A stretch of 64,000 nt of DNA, from the NCBI RefSeq assembly GCF_003465825.1, contig NZ_QSBV01000009.1:32788-96787 (forward strand), written 5' to 3'. This DNA comes from Collinsella sp. AF02-46-1. GTDB taxonomy: Bacteria; Actinomycetota; Coriobacteriia; Coriobacteriales; Coriobacteriaceae. Each line of letters starts with the position of its first letter. Position 1 is the stretch's first letter. Of this stretch, positions 35,231-44,573 are shown piece after piece. The notes under the pieces were generated by a model. It saw only the letters and a list, made by a program, of their open reading frames with translations, searched no databases and had not been told where the DNA came from. The position numbers were made by a program, and so were the translations under genes.

Positions 35231-36457
35231 TTACGCGGCGCCCGAACGATGCCGCCATATGGATTGTACGATACCCACCGTCAGCAGCTGAATCATCATC
35301 GAAGACGAACCGAAGCTAATAAACGGTAGCGGAATACCGGTAATCGGCATCATGCCAATGCACATGCCGATGTTTTCGAAGGTCTGGAACGCCCACATGC
35401 CAACGATGCCCACACACGATAGGCGCAAGAACAGCGACTCACACTTAAAGGCGACGCGAATCGTCGAAAAGATCAGCAGCACGTAGAGGCATAGGAGCAA
35501 AAAGGAACCGCAAAAGCCAAAGGTCTCGGACAGGAAGGCGAAGACGAAGTCAGTGTGGAACTCGGGCAGAAAGCCGCCGGCCGACTGCGTCGCATGGCCC
35601 AAACCCTTACCAAAGAAGCCACCCGAGCCAACGGCGATAAGCGACTGCTGCAGGTTGTAGGCATCGTCCGAATCGGCATTATCGGGGTCGATAAAGACCG
35701 TCAGGCGGTTCATCTGATACTGCTTGATGAGCACATCGTGGCCGAGCAACGAATCAAAGACCGAATCGAGCGCCAGGACGAGGGCTACCAGGCCCACGAG
35801 CAGGGCCAGGGTCGACAGCACCCATTCGCGGCGCGCACCGCTCATGCAGATGACGATGGCGCCCGAGACCAGCACGACCAGGCCCGAGCCCAGGTCGCCC
35901 ATGGCGACGACGGCCAAAAACGGGATGGACAGCATGCCGCAGAGCTTGACGTAGTCGCGAACGGTATCGATGCGGCCGTTATACTGCGAGCCAAGCGTGG
36001 CAATAAAGAAGATGGTGATGAGCTTGGCAAGCTCGACCGGCTGGAATGTCAAGCCGATACCGGGAATCTTGATCCAGCCCGTCATGCCCAGACCGCCCGT
36101 ATAGGACAGACCCGGAATCTTGGGCGAGAAGATCACGATCAGGTCGATGACGAGCAACGCCGTCGAGAAATTGGAAATACCGCGCAGGTCGGTACGCCAG
36201 ACCAGCACCGCCAGCAACGCCCCGATACCAATTCCCAGCAGATGGCGTGAGAACGAAGCATCGGCCTTAAACTGCGAAGCCGACCAGATAATGATGGCAC
36301 CGTAGGCGACGAGCGCCACTGTGGCCACGAGCACACCGATATGCACCTTTTGGCGAAACGTGCCGCGCGAGGCCGAAAGTTGCTTGTTGACACGGTCCAG
36401 GCTGCTGCGAGAGCCGGTCTTGGTTGAACGGAACAGATCCGCCGGAGAAAAATCCAT
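35231..36457 (-). CDS. rodA: RodA, SEDS peptidoglycan glycosyltransferase
   Basis: RodA polymerises glycan strands for side-wall growth together with PBP2. The 408-residue protein has a 35-residue cytoplasmic N-terminus and about ten membrane helices. Motifs include TGWIKIPGIGLTFQPVELAKLITIFFIA, GDLGSGLVVLVSG, the extracytoplasmic loop QSLIAVGSGGFFGKGLGHATQ, FHTDFVFAFLSETFG and the C-terminal GIPLPFISFGSSSM. It starts at ATG 36457 with AGGAGG upstream, ten bases after mrdA. Its presence beside mreBCD and PBP2 identifies RodA rather than FtsW. Confidence 0.94.
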   Translation of the reverse strand: MDFSPADLFRSTKTGSRSSLDRVNKQLSASRGTFRQKVHIGVLVATVALVAYGAIIIWSASQFKADASFSRHLLGIGIGALLAVLVWRTDLRGISNFSTALLVIDLIVIFSPKIPGLSYTGGLGMTGWIKIPGIGLTFQPVELAKLITIFFIATLGSQYNGRIDTVRDYVKLCGMLSIPFLAVVAMGDLGSGLVVLVSGAIVICMSGARREWVLSTLALLVGLVALVLALDSVFDSLLGHDVLIKQYQMNRLTVFIDPDNADSDDAYNLQQSLIAVGSGGFFGKGLGHATQSAGGFLPEFHTDFVFAFLSETFGFCGSFLLLCLYVLLIFSTIRVAFKCESLFLRLSCVGIVGMWAFQTFENIGMCIGMMPITGIPLPFISFGSSSMMIQLLTVGIVQSIWRHRSGAA

Positions 36458-36466
36458 CGCAACCTC

Positions 36467-38536
36467 CTATCGAACCGAAGAATCGCCCGAGGCCGAAGAG
36501 GTATCGGGCTCGTCATAAATCACGCCGAGCACATCGCGCACGACATGCATCGCGGTATCTGAGCCACCGCCGCCCTGCTCCAGGACAGTAGCGATGACAT
36601 ACTTGGGATCATCGGCCGGCGCATAGGCGCAAAACCACGCGTATTCGTCCTCGCCGCTTTTCTCGCCCGTGCCCGACTTGCCGTACACCTGCGGCGTCAG
36701 GGTGCCAAAGTGAGCCGCCAAGGACGTCGATGCCGTGTAAATCACGTCGTGCATGCCGTTGCGAACAAGAGCCAAATCCGAATCGCTGTTGATCTTGGCC
36801 TCCAGGCGCTTCTTCTTGCCCTTGCCGTTGTACTTATAGGCATCGCCGTCGCCATCGCGCGACACGGCAGACAAAAACACGTGAGGCACGTACTGTTTGC
36901 CGCCGTTGGCAAGGCCCATGTAGGCGCATGCCATCTGCAGAGGCGTCACCAAAATGTCGCCCTGGCCGATGGCGATGTTGGTCATATCGCCGGCATTCCA
37001 CTTGCGGTCTTCGGCAGAGGCGTCGGTAAAGTACGACTCTTTCCACTCGGCATCGGGAATACGGCCCGCGCCCTCACTCGGCAGATCGATACCGCAGGTC
37101 TTGCCTAGGCCCCAGCGACGAAAGACCTCCTGCAGCCCCTCGGAATGTTGCTCGTCATAAAAGAACGCCTTGCCCATGTCGTAGAAGACGGGGTCGCACG
37201 AGTTGGCGATACCCGACTGCAGCGTCATGGTGCCGTGGCCAGACGTCAACCAGCAGCGCTTGCCCCAAGCCTTGCCCAAGCCCGTCCAATAGCCCGTGCA
37301 GTTGGTTGTCTGTGTTGAAGTGTAGGTTCCAAACTCAAGACCGGCCAGTGCCGAGAGCGGCTTGATGGTCGAGGCCGACATGTACTGTCCGCTAATGGCG
37401 CGGTTGAGCAGCGGGTGCGAACCCTTGTCATCATTGAGCTCGGTCCACACGTCATTTGAGACGCCGCCGATAAAGACGGACGGATCGAACTTGGGCTCGC
37501 TCGCCATGCCCAGGATCTCGCCATTGTTGGGATCGAGACACACCACAGCGCCGTTGCCGGCATTGCTGTAGCCAGTGGTCTTGGCAAGCTCGATGGCGCT
37601 CGCCAGCGCCGTCTCACAGGCCTGTTGGATCTTAAGATCGAGCGTGAGCTTAATGTCGGAGCCGGCCTTGGCGGGCACGGCGCCGGCCTGACCGGTCACA
37701 TTGCCCGAGGCATCGACCTTGACGGTCTGCTCGCCACGAATACCCTGCAGCAGGTTTTCGTAGTAGCTCTCAACACCCGCCTGGCCCACGATATCGCCCG
37801 ACTGGTACGTAATCCGGCCAGCAGAAGCATCATCATCACCAGAGGTTTTCTTATTCTGGGCCTCGAGCTGCTCGGAGGTAATGGTGCCGGTATAGCCCAA
37901 GATATGGCATGCCGTCTCGCCATATGGATACTGGCGCTCGGTACGCTCGGCAATCTTGACGCCCGGGAACTCGCCGGCGTGCTCCTGAATATAGGCAACC
38001 GTGGAGCGACGGACGTCCGTCGCGATGGTATGCAGGCTCTGAGCGCCCTCGGAATTGTCCTGAATATTGCGCAGCACCGCCACGTAGGGCATACCGAGCA
38101 CGTTGGCAAGATGGCGAACCAGAACCTCATCCTCGGCAAGGTCGCGGTAGGCCACGACAGCAAGTGAGGGACGGTTCTGGACAAGCGCCACGCCATTGCG
38201 GTCGAGGATGCGGCCGCGCACAGCGGGTGTGGTAACGGTGCGCGTCTGATTGCTATTAGCCTGCTTTTCGTAATAGTCCGACGAGACCATCTGCATGCCC
38301 CACAGCTTGACGGCAAGCGCCGCGAACATCGCGCCCACACCCGTGGTGAGGATGGAGAAGCGGCCCTTAAAGGCGGTCGCCGCGGTATTGCCCTCGCCCT
38401 CGGTGGCGCGCGGGGCCGTCCCATGCTGCGTATCGTAGGTAAAACGAGAATCGCCGCGACGCATAATGACCAGTGCGACCACGATGGCCACAACCAGCAC
38501 GATACCGGCGATAATAACCGTCATCTGGGAAGACAT
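36467..38536 (-). CDS. mrdA: Penicillin-binding protein 2 (class B transpeptidase)
   Basis: PBP2 cross-links side-wall peptidoglycan with RodA. The 689-residue product has an N-terminal helix (VIIAGIVLVVAIVVALVIM), then an unusual 45-residue linker and a second hydrophobic stretch (SILTTGVGAMFAALAVKLWGMQM) before the PBP dimer domain (TPAVRGRILDRNGVALVQNRP). The transpeptidase has SASTIKP (Ser-x-x-Lys, near residue 386), an SCD motif (ANSCDPVFYDMG) and KSGTGEKSG. Two hydrophobic segments at the N-terminus are more than usual and the topology needs care. The ATG at 38536 has GGGGAGG upstream. Confidence 0.94.
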   Translation of the reverse strand: MSSQMTVIIAGIVLVVAIVVALVIMRRGDSRFTYDTQHGTAPRATEGEGNTAATAFKGRFSILTTGVGAMFAALAVKLWGMQMVSSDYYEKQANSNQTRTVTTPAVRGRILDRNGVALVQNRPSLAVVAYRDLAEDEVLVRHLANVLGMPYVAVLRNIQDNSEGAQSLHTIATDVRRSTVAYIQEHAGEFPGVKIAERTERQYPYGETACHILGYTGTITSEQLEAQNKKTSGDDDASAGRITYQSGDIVGQAGVESYYENLLQGIRGEQTVKVDASGNVTGQAGAVPAKAGSDIKLTLDLKIQQACETALASAIELAKTTGYSNAGNGAVVCLDPNNGEILGMASEPKFDPSVFIGGVSNDVWTELNDDKGSHPLLNRAISGQYMSASTIKPLSALAGLEFGTYTSTQTTNCTGYWTGLGKAWGKRCWLTSGHGTMTLQSGIANSCDPVFYDMGKAFFYDEQHSEGLQEVFRRWGLGKTCGIDLPSEGAGRIPDAEWKESYFTDASAEDRKWNAGDMTNIAIGQGDILVTPLQMACAYMGLANGGKQYVPHVFLSAVSRDGDGDAYKYNGKGKKKRLEAKINSDSDLALVRNGMHDVIYTASTSLAAHFGTLTPQVYGKSGTGEKSGEDEYAWFCAYAPADDPKYVIATVLEQGGGGSDTAMHVVRDVLGVIYDEPDTSSASGDSSVR

Positions 38537-38549
38537 CTACGAGCCTCCC

Positions 38550-39116
38550 CTATTTGAGCTTACGGGTCTTGGGCTTAAAGCGCATGCCCGTCTGGCGTCC
38601 GCCACGTGCGGAGAATCCATAACCGGACTGCGGCACGACGCCGGACATCAAAAACGGAATGGCAACCAGACCCGTCAGGATCGAAGACGGCAGCGCATGG
38701 CCGAAGATCGCCACGACAAAGCTCGTCTCCAAACCCATAAACAGCAAGATGATGCTGTAGATCACATTAATGACGAACGCGAAGGCGCCCACCGTGATGC
38801 CGCGCGCACTCGGGGCACCGCCCGTCTGACCGGCAGCGCTATGCACCAGGGCAAAAGAACCCACGGTCAGCAGGAGCGACATAACGCCCACCGGCACGGC
38901 AGCGGAAAGGTCATAGAACAAGCCGCTGCAAAAACCGCACACGACGGCACGGGTCGGGTCGCCCGAGAACACGCTTAGGCACACCAGGATAATCATAAAG
39001 TTGACGCGACCGCCCGCAATGGAGATCTGCGGTGCCAGGCCTGCCTGCAGCAGCACGCACACAATGGCGGCGATTACAAACGTGCGGGAGCTCATCCCCT
39101 GCTCGTGTAGATCCAT
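38550..39116 (-). CDS. mreD: Rod-shape determining protein MreD
   Basis: MreD is an integral membrane part of the elongasome. The 188-residue product has five to six hydrophobic helices beginning with RTFVIAAIVCVLLQAGLAP, and contains the GFCSGLFYDLSAAVPVGVMSL segment characteristic of MreD. It ends in a basic tail (RGGRQTGMRFKPKTRKLK). The ATG at 39116 is preferred to the ATG two codons earlier because of spacing from AGGGGG. It follows mreC closely. Confidence 0.88.
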   Translation of the reverse strand: MDLHEQGMSSRTFVIAAIVCVLLQAGLAPQISIAGGRVNFMIILVCLSVFSGDPTRAVVCGFCSGLFYDLSAAVPVGVMSLLLTVGSFALVHSAAGQTGGAPSARGITVGAFAFVINVIYSIILLFMGLETSFVVAIFGHALPSSILTGLVAIPFLMSGVVPQSGYGFSARGGRQTGMRFKPKTRKLK

Positions 39117-39127
39117 GGACATGCCCC

Positions 39128-40126
39128 CTATTCGCTCGAGCCGGAATCGGTCGTCTCGGACGTGTCGGAACTGTCATCCGGGCTCTCGTCCTTCGTCTTG
39201 GTCGCAGCATCGCGCGACGTTCCCTGCGGCGTGCTGTTGGCCGTGTTCACGTCCTCATCCGAGGCCGACTGTTCGTCGGTCAGCGAGGTAATGACCAGCA
39301 CTTCCTCGTTGTTCTCGGCCGTCGTCTGGGCGCGCACCACAATGGTGTAGTACACGTCGTTAGCCGATTTCTCAACAGACGAGACGGTGCCGAGCGGTAG
39401 ACCCTTGGGGAACACACCGCCAATGCCCGAGGTCACGATGATGTCGCCAACCTTAACGTCGGAATCGACGCTCACGTACTCAAGACGCAGCGTGCCGTCA
39501 GCCTGACCCTGCAGCATGCCCTGGGCGCGCGTGTCCTGCACCATAGCGGACACGCCCGAGTTCTCATCGCCAATCAGGCGCACGGTGGACGTCTTGGCCG
39601 AGACCTCAATAATCTGGCCTATGACACCGGCAGAACTCGTCACAGGCATGTTGATGGTAAGACCGTCGGCAGAACCCTTATCGATGGTGACGGTCGAGGT
39701 CCAGGCATCGCCCGAAGCGCCGACGATACGAGCTGCGGTTGATTTGAGGTTGTAGGTCGACTGCAGGCCGACCAGCCCCTCCAGTCGCTCGGCGGTCTTT
39801 TGAGCCTCGGAGAGCTCGGCAACCTTAGAGGTCAGTTCCTCGTTTTGCTTCTTAAGCTCGTCAAGCGTGTCCTGCGACGCCGTAAGGTTAGAGAACACGT
39901 TACCGATCGCATTGAAGGGAGCCGCCACAGCCGAGCCCACAAAGCGCACCGGCGAGGTAATCGTCGTCACGCCCGAGCGCACGGCATGAATCGGTCCTGC
40001 CTCGCCCTCGCGGATGTAAAACGTGAGCAGCAACACCGAAATCAGGCTGAAAACAATCAACGGGCGCATACCCGTTGATTGTCGCTTGGTATTCAGATTT
40101 GTGGAGAAACCCGAAGATCGTGCCAA
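39128..40126 (-). CDS. mreC: Rod-shape determining protein MreC
   Basis: MreC is a bitopic protein that organises PBP2-RodA outside the membrane. The 332-residue product has a membrane helix at about residues 21-38, a coiled-coil (TLDELKKQNEELTSKVAELSEAQKTAERLEGLVGL) and two beta-barrel domains with VTIDKGSADGLTINMPVTSSAGVIGQI and GDIIVTSGIGGVFPKGLPLGTV. An acidic Ser/Thr-rich tail of about 50 residues ends the protein. It starts at TTG 40126 with AAGGTGG upstream. mreB precedes it. Confidence 0.94.
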   Translation of the reverse strand: MARSSGFSTNLNTKRQSTGMRPLIVFSLISVLLLTFYIREGEAGPIHAVRSGVTTITSPVRFVGSAVAAPFNAIGNVFSNLTASQDTLDELKKQNEELTSKVAELSEAQKTAERLEGLVGLQSTYNLKSTAARIVGASGDAWTSTVTIDKGSADGLTINMPVTSSAGVIGQIIEVSAKTSTVRLIGDENSGVSAMVQDTRAQGMLQGQADGTLRLEYVSVDSDVKVGDIIVTSGIGGVFPKGLPLGTVSSVEKSANDVYYTIVVRAQTTAENNEEVLVITSLTDEQSASDEDVNTANSTPQGTSRDAATKTKDESPDDSSDTSETTDSGSSE

Positions 40127-40147
40127 ATGGAATCCACCTTTTGGAAA

Positions 40148-41191
40148 TTAAGCATTGGTCTGGACGAAGCCGCCATCAAACGCATTGGCCTCGAGCACGC
40201 GGGCACAGCCGTTAACGACGTTATCGAGCGCCGTGGGGCTAACGTTGACCGAAACACCGGTCTCATCGCGCAGGCGCACGTCGAGACCGCGCAGCAGCGC
40301 GCCGCCACCGGTCAGCAAAATGCCGTAGTACATAAGGTCCGAGGCAAGATCGGGAGGCGTAGCGTCGAGTGCGTCCTTGACGGCCTTGGCCATCTCGTCG
40401 AGCGGCTTGTTGAGCGCGCGACGAATCTCCTCGCTCTCGATGCGCACGGTCTTGGGCAGACCGGTGATCACGTCGCGGCCGTTGACCTCAACGTCGAGCT
40501 CGTCCTTGAGCGGCACGGCGGAACCGACCTTGATCTTGATGTCCTCTGCCGTACGCTCGCCGATGGCCAGGTTGTAGGCATCACGAACGTGCGTGAGGAT
40601 GGCCTGATCGAACTCGTCGCCGGCAATACGAATGGACTGCGAGACGACGATGCCGCCCATAGCGATAACGGCGACCTCGGTGGTACCGCCGCCGATGTCG
40701 ATGACCATGGAGCCGGTGGGTTCCTCGACGGGCAGGTCGGCGCCGATAGCGGCTGCCATAGGCTCTTCGATCAGATAGGCCTGGCGGGCACCGGCCTGGA
40801 TCGTGGCCTCAAAGACAGCGCGCTTCTCAACCGACGTGACACCGGAGGGAACGCAGACGACAACACGCGGACGCGGAGTCCACGGATAGCGCTTCTCGGA
40901 CGCCTTATCGATAAAGTAGCGAAGCATGGCCTCGGTAACATCGAAGTCGGCGATGACGCCGTCCTTCAGGGGACGAACGGCCACGATGTTGCCGGGCGTA
41001 CGGCCGAGCATGCGCTTTGCCTCGATACCGACCGCCAAGATGCGCTCGTCGTTCTTGTCGATGGCGACAACAGAGGGCTCGCGAATGACGATGCCCTTGC
41101 CGCGCACGGAGACAAGCGTATTTGCGGTGCCGAGGTCGATGGCAAGATCGCCCGCATAGCTACCGAAGAACATATCCATCAAAGAAAACAA
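40148..41191 (-). CDS. mreB: Rod-shape determining protein MreB
   Basis: MreB is the bacterial actin homologue that guides side-wall synthesis. The 347-residue sequence has the phosphate-binding DLAIDLGTANTLV, RPLKDGVIADFDVTEAMLRYFI, VCVPSGVTSVEKRAV, EEPMAAAIGADLPV and MVIDIGGGTTEVAVIAMGG. The start is probably TTG at 41191, a short distance after AGGAG. An in-frame ATG at 41179 is the alternative. TATGAT at 41237-41242 (minus reading) may be the -10 of the mre operon, but no clear -35 is seen. Confidence 0.97.
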   Translation of the reverse strand: MFSLMDMFFGSYAGDLAIDLGTANTLVSVRGKGIVIREPSVVAIDKNDERILAVGIEAKRMLGRTPGNIVAVRPLKDGVIADFDVTEAMLRYFIDKASEKRYPWTPRPRVVVCVPSGVTSVEKRAVFEATIQAGARQAYLIEEPMAAAIGADLPVEEPTGSMVIDIGGGTTEVAVIAMGGIVVSQSIRIAGDEFDQAILTHVRDAYNLAIGERTAEDIKIKVGSAVPLKDELDVEVNGRDVITGLPKTVRIESEEIRRALNKPLDEMAKAVKDALDATPPDLASDLMYYGILLTGGGALLRGLDVRLRDETGVSVNVSPTALDNVVNGCARVLEANAFDGGFVQTNA

Positions 41192-41251
41192 CGCAACTCC
41201 TGATGTGTTGGATGATTGCTGGAAAACTACTAGCTCATCATACTAGCGCAA

Positions 41252-41284
41252 GCCCGGCACCTCACTTGCGGTGAAGCGCCGGGC
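41252..41284 (-). terminator. Hairpin between the TPR gene and mreB
   Basis: GCCCGGC and GCCGGGC arms enclose a second CTTCAC/GTGAGG stem. The structure is strong but lacks a T-run on either strand, so it may be a weak or Rho-assisted terminator, or a leader structure. Confidence 0.45.
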
Positions 41285-41306
41285 AAAGCTAAATCCCATA
41301 AGGTCA

Positions 41307-42611
41307 CTACTGGTTGTCAGCAGCCGAGAAATCCATATCGAGCGAAGAAACGGCCCAGCCGATATGGTTGTCGGAGCGCACGAATTTGACGGTGTACTCC
41401 TGCTCGCCGCCCTTGGACAGCGATGCCTTCACCTTGGCGGTCGTCTCGGTCATGGACTGATCCATGCCCTCGACGGACACGGTGGCACCCTGCGGAATCG
41501 AGGAGATGATCATCGACTTAGCGTCCTCGGACAGGCTCGAGGCCAGGCAAGACTCGGCCTTTGCGGCGTCACCGTCGCCGGCAGCCTGGAACAGATCGGT
41601 AACGACAGACTCCTGAGACGGGAAGCCAAAGCCGCGCGTGTAGGCAAAGCCCAGACCGCCGGCAGCGATCACGATGAGCAGAAGCAGCACGATGAAGACT
41701 TTGAGACCCGTATGGCGATGGCGACGACGGACCTTGGCCTGCTTACGATCCTGACGGTCCTGCTGGACCATCTCGGACTCGGACAGCGTAAAGAAGCCGG
41801 TGTCCGAGGGATCAGGCATAAACTGACCGGTCGCGCCCGTAGGATCGAGCGGATCGACGGCAGGAGCGTCCATCGCGGGCGCCGGAGCCGTGGCCATAGC
41901 CGTCTGGGCAGACAGCGCGGCAAGCGAATCCTGCACGCGGGCAAGCTCATCGGCCTGCTCGGAGGTGAGCTGGTAGATGCCATCGGCAGTAGCGGCATTA
42001 AAGGCGTCGAGTGCGTCGGAGGGACGGCCGGCGGCAGAAAGCGCCTGACCCATGCCGGCGTTGAGCGCACGCGTGTCGTCGCGGGGGCCGGCAAAGTCGA
42101 TAGCCGTGCGGTAAGTCTCCACGGCATCCGCCGGACGGCCGAGCTTAATGAAGCAACGACCGAGCTCGCCGAGTGCGGCGGCAGGAGCCGGATTGGCGCC
42201 GTCGATGGCAGCCTGACGGAAGGCGGTTCCCGCGTTGGCATAGTCGCCCGACTGGAACAGCGCATTGCCCAGGCCCAGATAGGCCTTGAACGGCGTGGCA
42301 TAGGAAGCATCCTGCGTAGCGGCAGAGAAAGCCTGAGCGGCCGTCGTGTAGTCGCCCACGGCGGCGAGCGCCTTGCCGCGGTTGGTGAGCAGCGCGCCGC
42401 GCTTGCCGTAGGTACCGTCGTTGAGGGCGGCGGCATAGGCCTCGGCGGCCTCGGCATACATGCCCAGGTGCATCAAGGCGTTGCCACGAAGGTGATCGGC
42501 CTCGCCCATAATCTCATCGGGAGTCTTTGCCGCCCCAAGCATCTGGGCTGCAGCGGAAAAATCACCCGCGCGGTAAGCGGCGCGGCCCTGTTGGATCAGC
42601 TGGCTATTCAA
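41307..42611 (-). CDS. TPR-repeat protein with one transmembrane helix
   Basis: I do not recognise a named protein. The 434-residue product has about 240 residues of tetratricopeptide-like repeats (GRAAYRAGDFSAAAQML, GNALMHLGMYAEAAEAYAAAL, GKALAAVGDYTTAAQAFSAA, GNALFQSGDYANAGTAFRQAA, GRCFIKLGRPADAVETYRTAI). A linker and a basic stretch (KQAKVRRRHRHTG) follow. One helix lies at about residues 303-323, and the final 110-residue extracytoplasmic domain resembles lipoprotein-like DUF4878 folds (VVTDLFQAAGDGDAAKAESCL). Topology is inferred as TPR inside. It starts at TTG 42611 with AAAGGGG. It stands between a cyclophilin gene and mreB. Confidence 0.82.
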   Translation of the reverse strand: MNSQLIQQGRAAYRAGDFSAAAQMLGAAKTPDEIMGEADHLRGNALMHLGMYAEAAEAYAAALNDGTYGKRGALLTNRGKALAAVGDYTTAAQAFSAATQDASYATPFKAYLGLGNALFQSGDYANAGTAFRQAAIDGANPAPAAALGELGRCFIKLGRPADAVETYRTAIDFAGPRDDTRALNAGMGQALSAAGRPSDALDAFNAATADGIYQLTSEQADELARVQDSLAALSAQTAMATAPAPAMDAPAVDPLDPTGATGQFMPDPSDTGFFTLSESEMVQQDRQDRKQAKVRRRHRHTGLKVFIVLLLLIVIAAGGLGFAYTRGFGFPSQESVVTDLFQAAGDGDAAKAESCLASSLSEDAKSMIISSIPQGATVSVEGMDQSMTETTAKVKASLSKGGEQEYTVKFVRSDNHIGWAVSSLDMDFSAADNQ

Positions 42612-42622
42612 GGAAGTCCCCT

Positions 42623-43165
42623 TTACTCGTGAACGATCTCGACATGGACGATCTCGTCGCCGGCACGCAGCTGCGAAATCACATCGAGACCCTCGACCGT
42701 GGTACCAAAGACGGTGTAACCGGAATCGAGGTTATGCTGGGCACCCAGGCAGAAGTAGAACTGCGAACCCGCGGAATCGGGGTCCATGGAGCGTGCCATG
42801 GCAAGGGCGCCATCGACATGGCTGTTGCGCGGATTGGTGGCAAACTCGCCCTTGATGCAGTAGCCGGGGCCACCGGTACCGGGCATACCGTCGGGGCCTT
42901 CAAGACCGGCAGCGACGTCGGCGCCGGACATGTCGCGGGTATTGGGGTCGCCGCCCTGGATAACAAAACCGGGCACATAGCGATGGAACTTAAGGCCATC
43001 ATAGAAGCCCATCGTGGAAAGCTCGCAGAAGTTCGCGACATGAATGGGAGCGCCCTCGCCGTCAAACTTGACCTTGATGGTACCCTTCGACGTCTCGATT
43101 ACGGCGCACTCGTCGCCGACAAGCTGATACTCGGGCGTGTAGAGCTCTTTCTTAAAACCAAACAT
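42623..43165 (-). CDS. Cyclophilin-type peptidyl-prolyl isomerase
   Basis: This is a cytoplasmic-looking PPIase of 180 residues with no signal peptide. It has the cyclophilin core VIETSKGTIKVKFDGEGAPIHVANFCEL, FYDGLKFHRYVPGFVIQGGDP, GPGYCIKGEF, GALAMARSMDPDSAGSQFYFCLG and YTVFGTTVEGLDVI. The active-site Arg (FHR) and the GSQFFI-like segment are present. The ATG at 43165 is followed 11 bases after its stop by the TPR gene. A recognisable promoter lies upstream. Confidence 0.93.
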   Translation of the reverse strand: MFGFKKELYTPEYQLVGDECAVIETSKGTIKVKFDGEGAPIHVANFCELSTMGFYDGLKFHRYVPGFVIQGGDPNTRDMSGADVAAGLEGPDGMPGTGGPGYCIKGEFATNPRNSHVDGALAMARSMDPDSAGSQFYFCLGAQHNLDSGYTVFGTTVEGLDVISQLRAGDEIVHVEIVHE

Positions 43166-43204
43166 GTGGTTCCTTCCTCGTGCGTTTAAAGCATATTTGT
43201 ACGA

Positions 43205-43234
43205 ATTGTAGCAATAAGCACGGGTTTACATCAA
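43205..43234 (-). promoter_or_regulatory. Promoter for the cyclophilin-TPR pair
   Basis: Minus strand: TTGATG (plus 43229-43234), 18-base spacer, TACAAT (plus 43205-43210). Confidence 0.7.
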
Positions 43235-43272
43235 TTGCGCACGTAGGTTATGCCGACTATGGCGAACTAATT

Positions 43273-44415
43273 TTAGGAACGCTGCTGCGGCTTCCAGGAA
43301 CCCACATTGGCATCGTACTGGTTCAGCGCGCTGTTGCCGCCCTGCGCGATGGGCGCCAGGATCTCGCTTTGGTGGGAACTCATCGACTCGCCATCGGGAA
43401 TGGCCAGCGAGATATCCCAGCTCTGGCAGATCACGTCGACGCGCTCATACATCCACTCGGCAAGCTGCTTTAAGTGGGCGATGTCGTCCGCATAGACCGT
43501 ATCGTCCTGTACTTTCAGGTTGTTGAGCTCATCTTGCGTCTTTTTGATCTGGTCGCGCAGGGCGTAGGCACTCTGCGACAGCTCCTGACGGGTGGACAGC
43601 GGCGTTCGGAGATAACCGTTGTTAAAGGAATCGATGACCTCGCCGATCTGGTCCTCGTCAGCGTAGGACACGATGGTCTGATACAGACCGTCGAGCCTGG
43701 TATAGAGTTGATCATCGGTGAGCACGGTTTCTTCCTGGACCACCTCGGCAGAATCGTCCTGCTTGGTATCGTCCTCAGTGGCCTCGCCCTTTTGGCGCGT
43801 GGGGAAGGTCGTCTGCGCGGCCTGGCCAAACTGGTCGTAGAAGCCAGGCATGACACCCATGGGATCGGTCGTCACGAACCAATAGGCACCGCCGCACACG
43901 ACGGCAAGGACCGCGATGACGATAAGCGGCTTGGGAATATGACGCTTGTGCTTGTGATAGGCATCCTCGTCGGGGTGCACTTTGCGCTTGGGTTTTTGAG
44001 CATCGTCATGCAGGGAAACGGGCGTGGGAATATCGACCTTGGGGATACCGAAATCCTTATCGAAAGCCGGCAGCACGCAGGTCTCATTGGGGTCGGCGGC
44101 GTCCGAAAGCACCGCAGCGGCAGAGGCCGGCGCATGCGGCACCTCGGTATCGATCTGCTCTTGCGTTAGGCGCGGAAAGCCCGCCGTGCGGCCCGCTGCC
44201 AGGTCGGATGCGGCCGCGTCCTCGGAGAGGATACCCGGAGCGGGGCGTCCGCATTTGGGGCACGTACGATCATGCGGAGAAAGACGGGCACCGCAGCCCT
44301 CACAGAACACGAACTCGGTGTGCTCCGGACCATCGCCCGGACCCACATAGGCGTTGCAGTAGGGGCAGAACGAGGCGCCGTCCTCGATAGTCTTAAGGCA
44401 ATGCGGGCAGATCAC
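43273..44415 (-). CDS. Zinc-ribbon membrane protein of unknown function
   Basis: The function is unknown. The protein begins with two zinc-ribbon units (MICPHCLKTIEDGASFCPYCNAYVG, then FCEGCGARLSPHDRTCPKCGRP), each with paired Cys-x-x-Cys knuckles. A disordered acidic region, a basic His/Lys stretch and one helix at about residues 160-181 (IPKPLIVIAVLAVVCGGAYWFV) follow. The C-terminal domain of about 200 residues includes a coiled-coil-like segment (TRQELSQSAYALRDQIKKTQDELNNL). GTG at 44415 is chosen for its AGAGG site; TTG at 44445 would add ten residues. The plan (cytoplasmic ribbon, one helix, outer domain) mirrors the TPR protein two genes away. Confidence 0.8.
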   Translation of the reverse strand: MICPHCLKTIEDGASFCPYCNAYVGPGDGPEHTEFVFCEGCGARLSPHDRTCPKCGRPAPGILSEDAAASDLAAGRTAGFPRLTQEQIDTEVPHAPASAAAVLSDAADPNETCVLPAFDKDFGIPKVDIPTPVSLHDDAQKPKRKVHPDEDAYHKHKRHIPKPLIVIAVLAVVCGGAYWFVTTDPMGVMPGFYDQFGQAAQTTFPTRQKGEATEDDTKQDDSAEVVQEETVLTDDQLYTRLDGLYQTIVSYADEDQIGEVIDSFNNGYLRTPLSTRQELSQSAYALRDQIKKTQDELNNLKVQDDTVYADDIAHLKQLAEWMYERVDVICQSWDISLAIPDGESMSSHQSEILAPIAQGGNSALNQYDANVGSWKPQQRS

Positions 44416-44521
44416 GGCATCCTCTTTTCGAAGAAATTCAAACAATCGAGGTTAGAGCATAACATCGCCACGGCTCCACTGGAGCAAGGCACCAATTCAA
44501 CATCGCAGGACAGTCTTTTGG

Positions 44522-44560
44522 GGGATGATCTTTTAATCCCCGTCCCAGAAGAATCATCCC
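44522..44560 (-). repeat. Hairpin with GGGACGGGG loop after the P-type ATPase
   Basis: GGGATGAT and ATCATCCC (8-bp perfect arms) enclose a 23-base loop containing GGGACGGGG on the minus strand. It lies 14 bases past the ATPase stop but no T-run follows. The loop core equals the motif at 19447-19456. Confidence 0.5.
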
Positions 44561-44573
44561 TGAAGGCCGCGGA

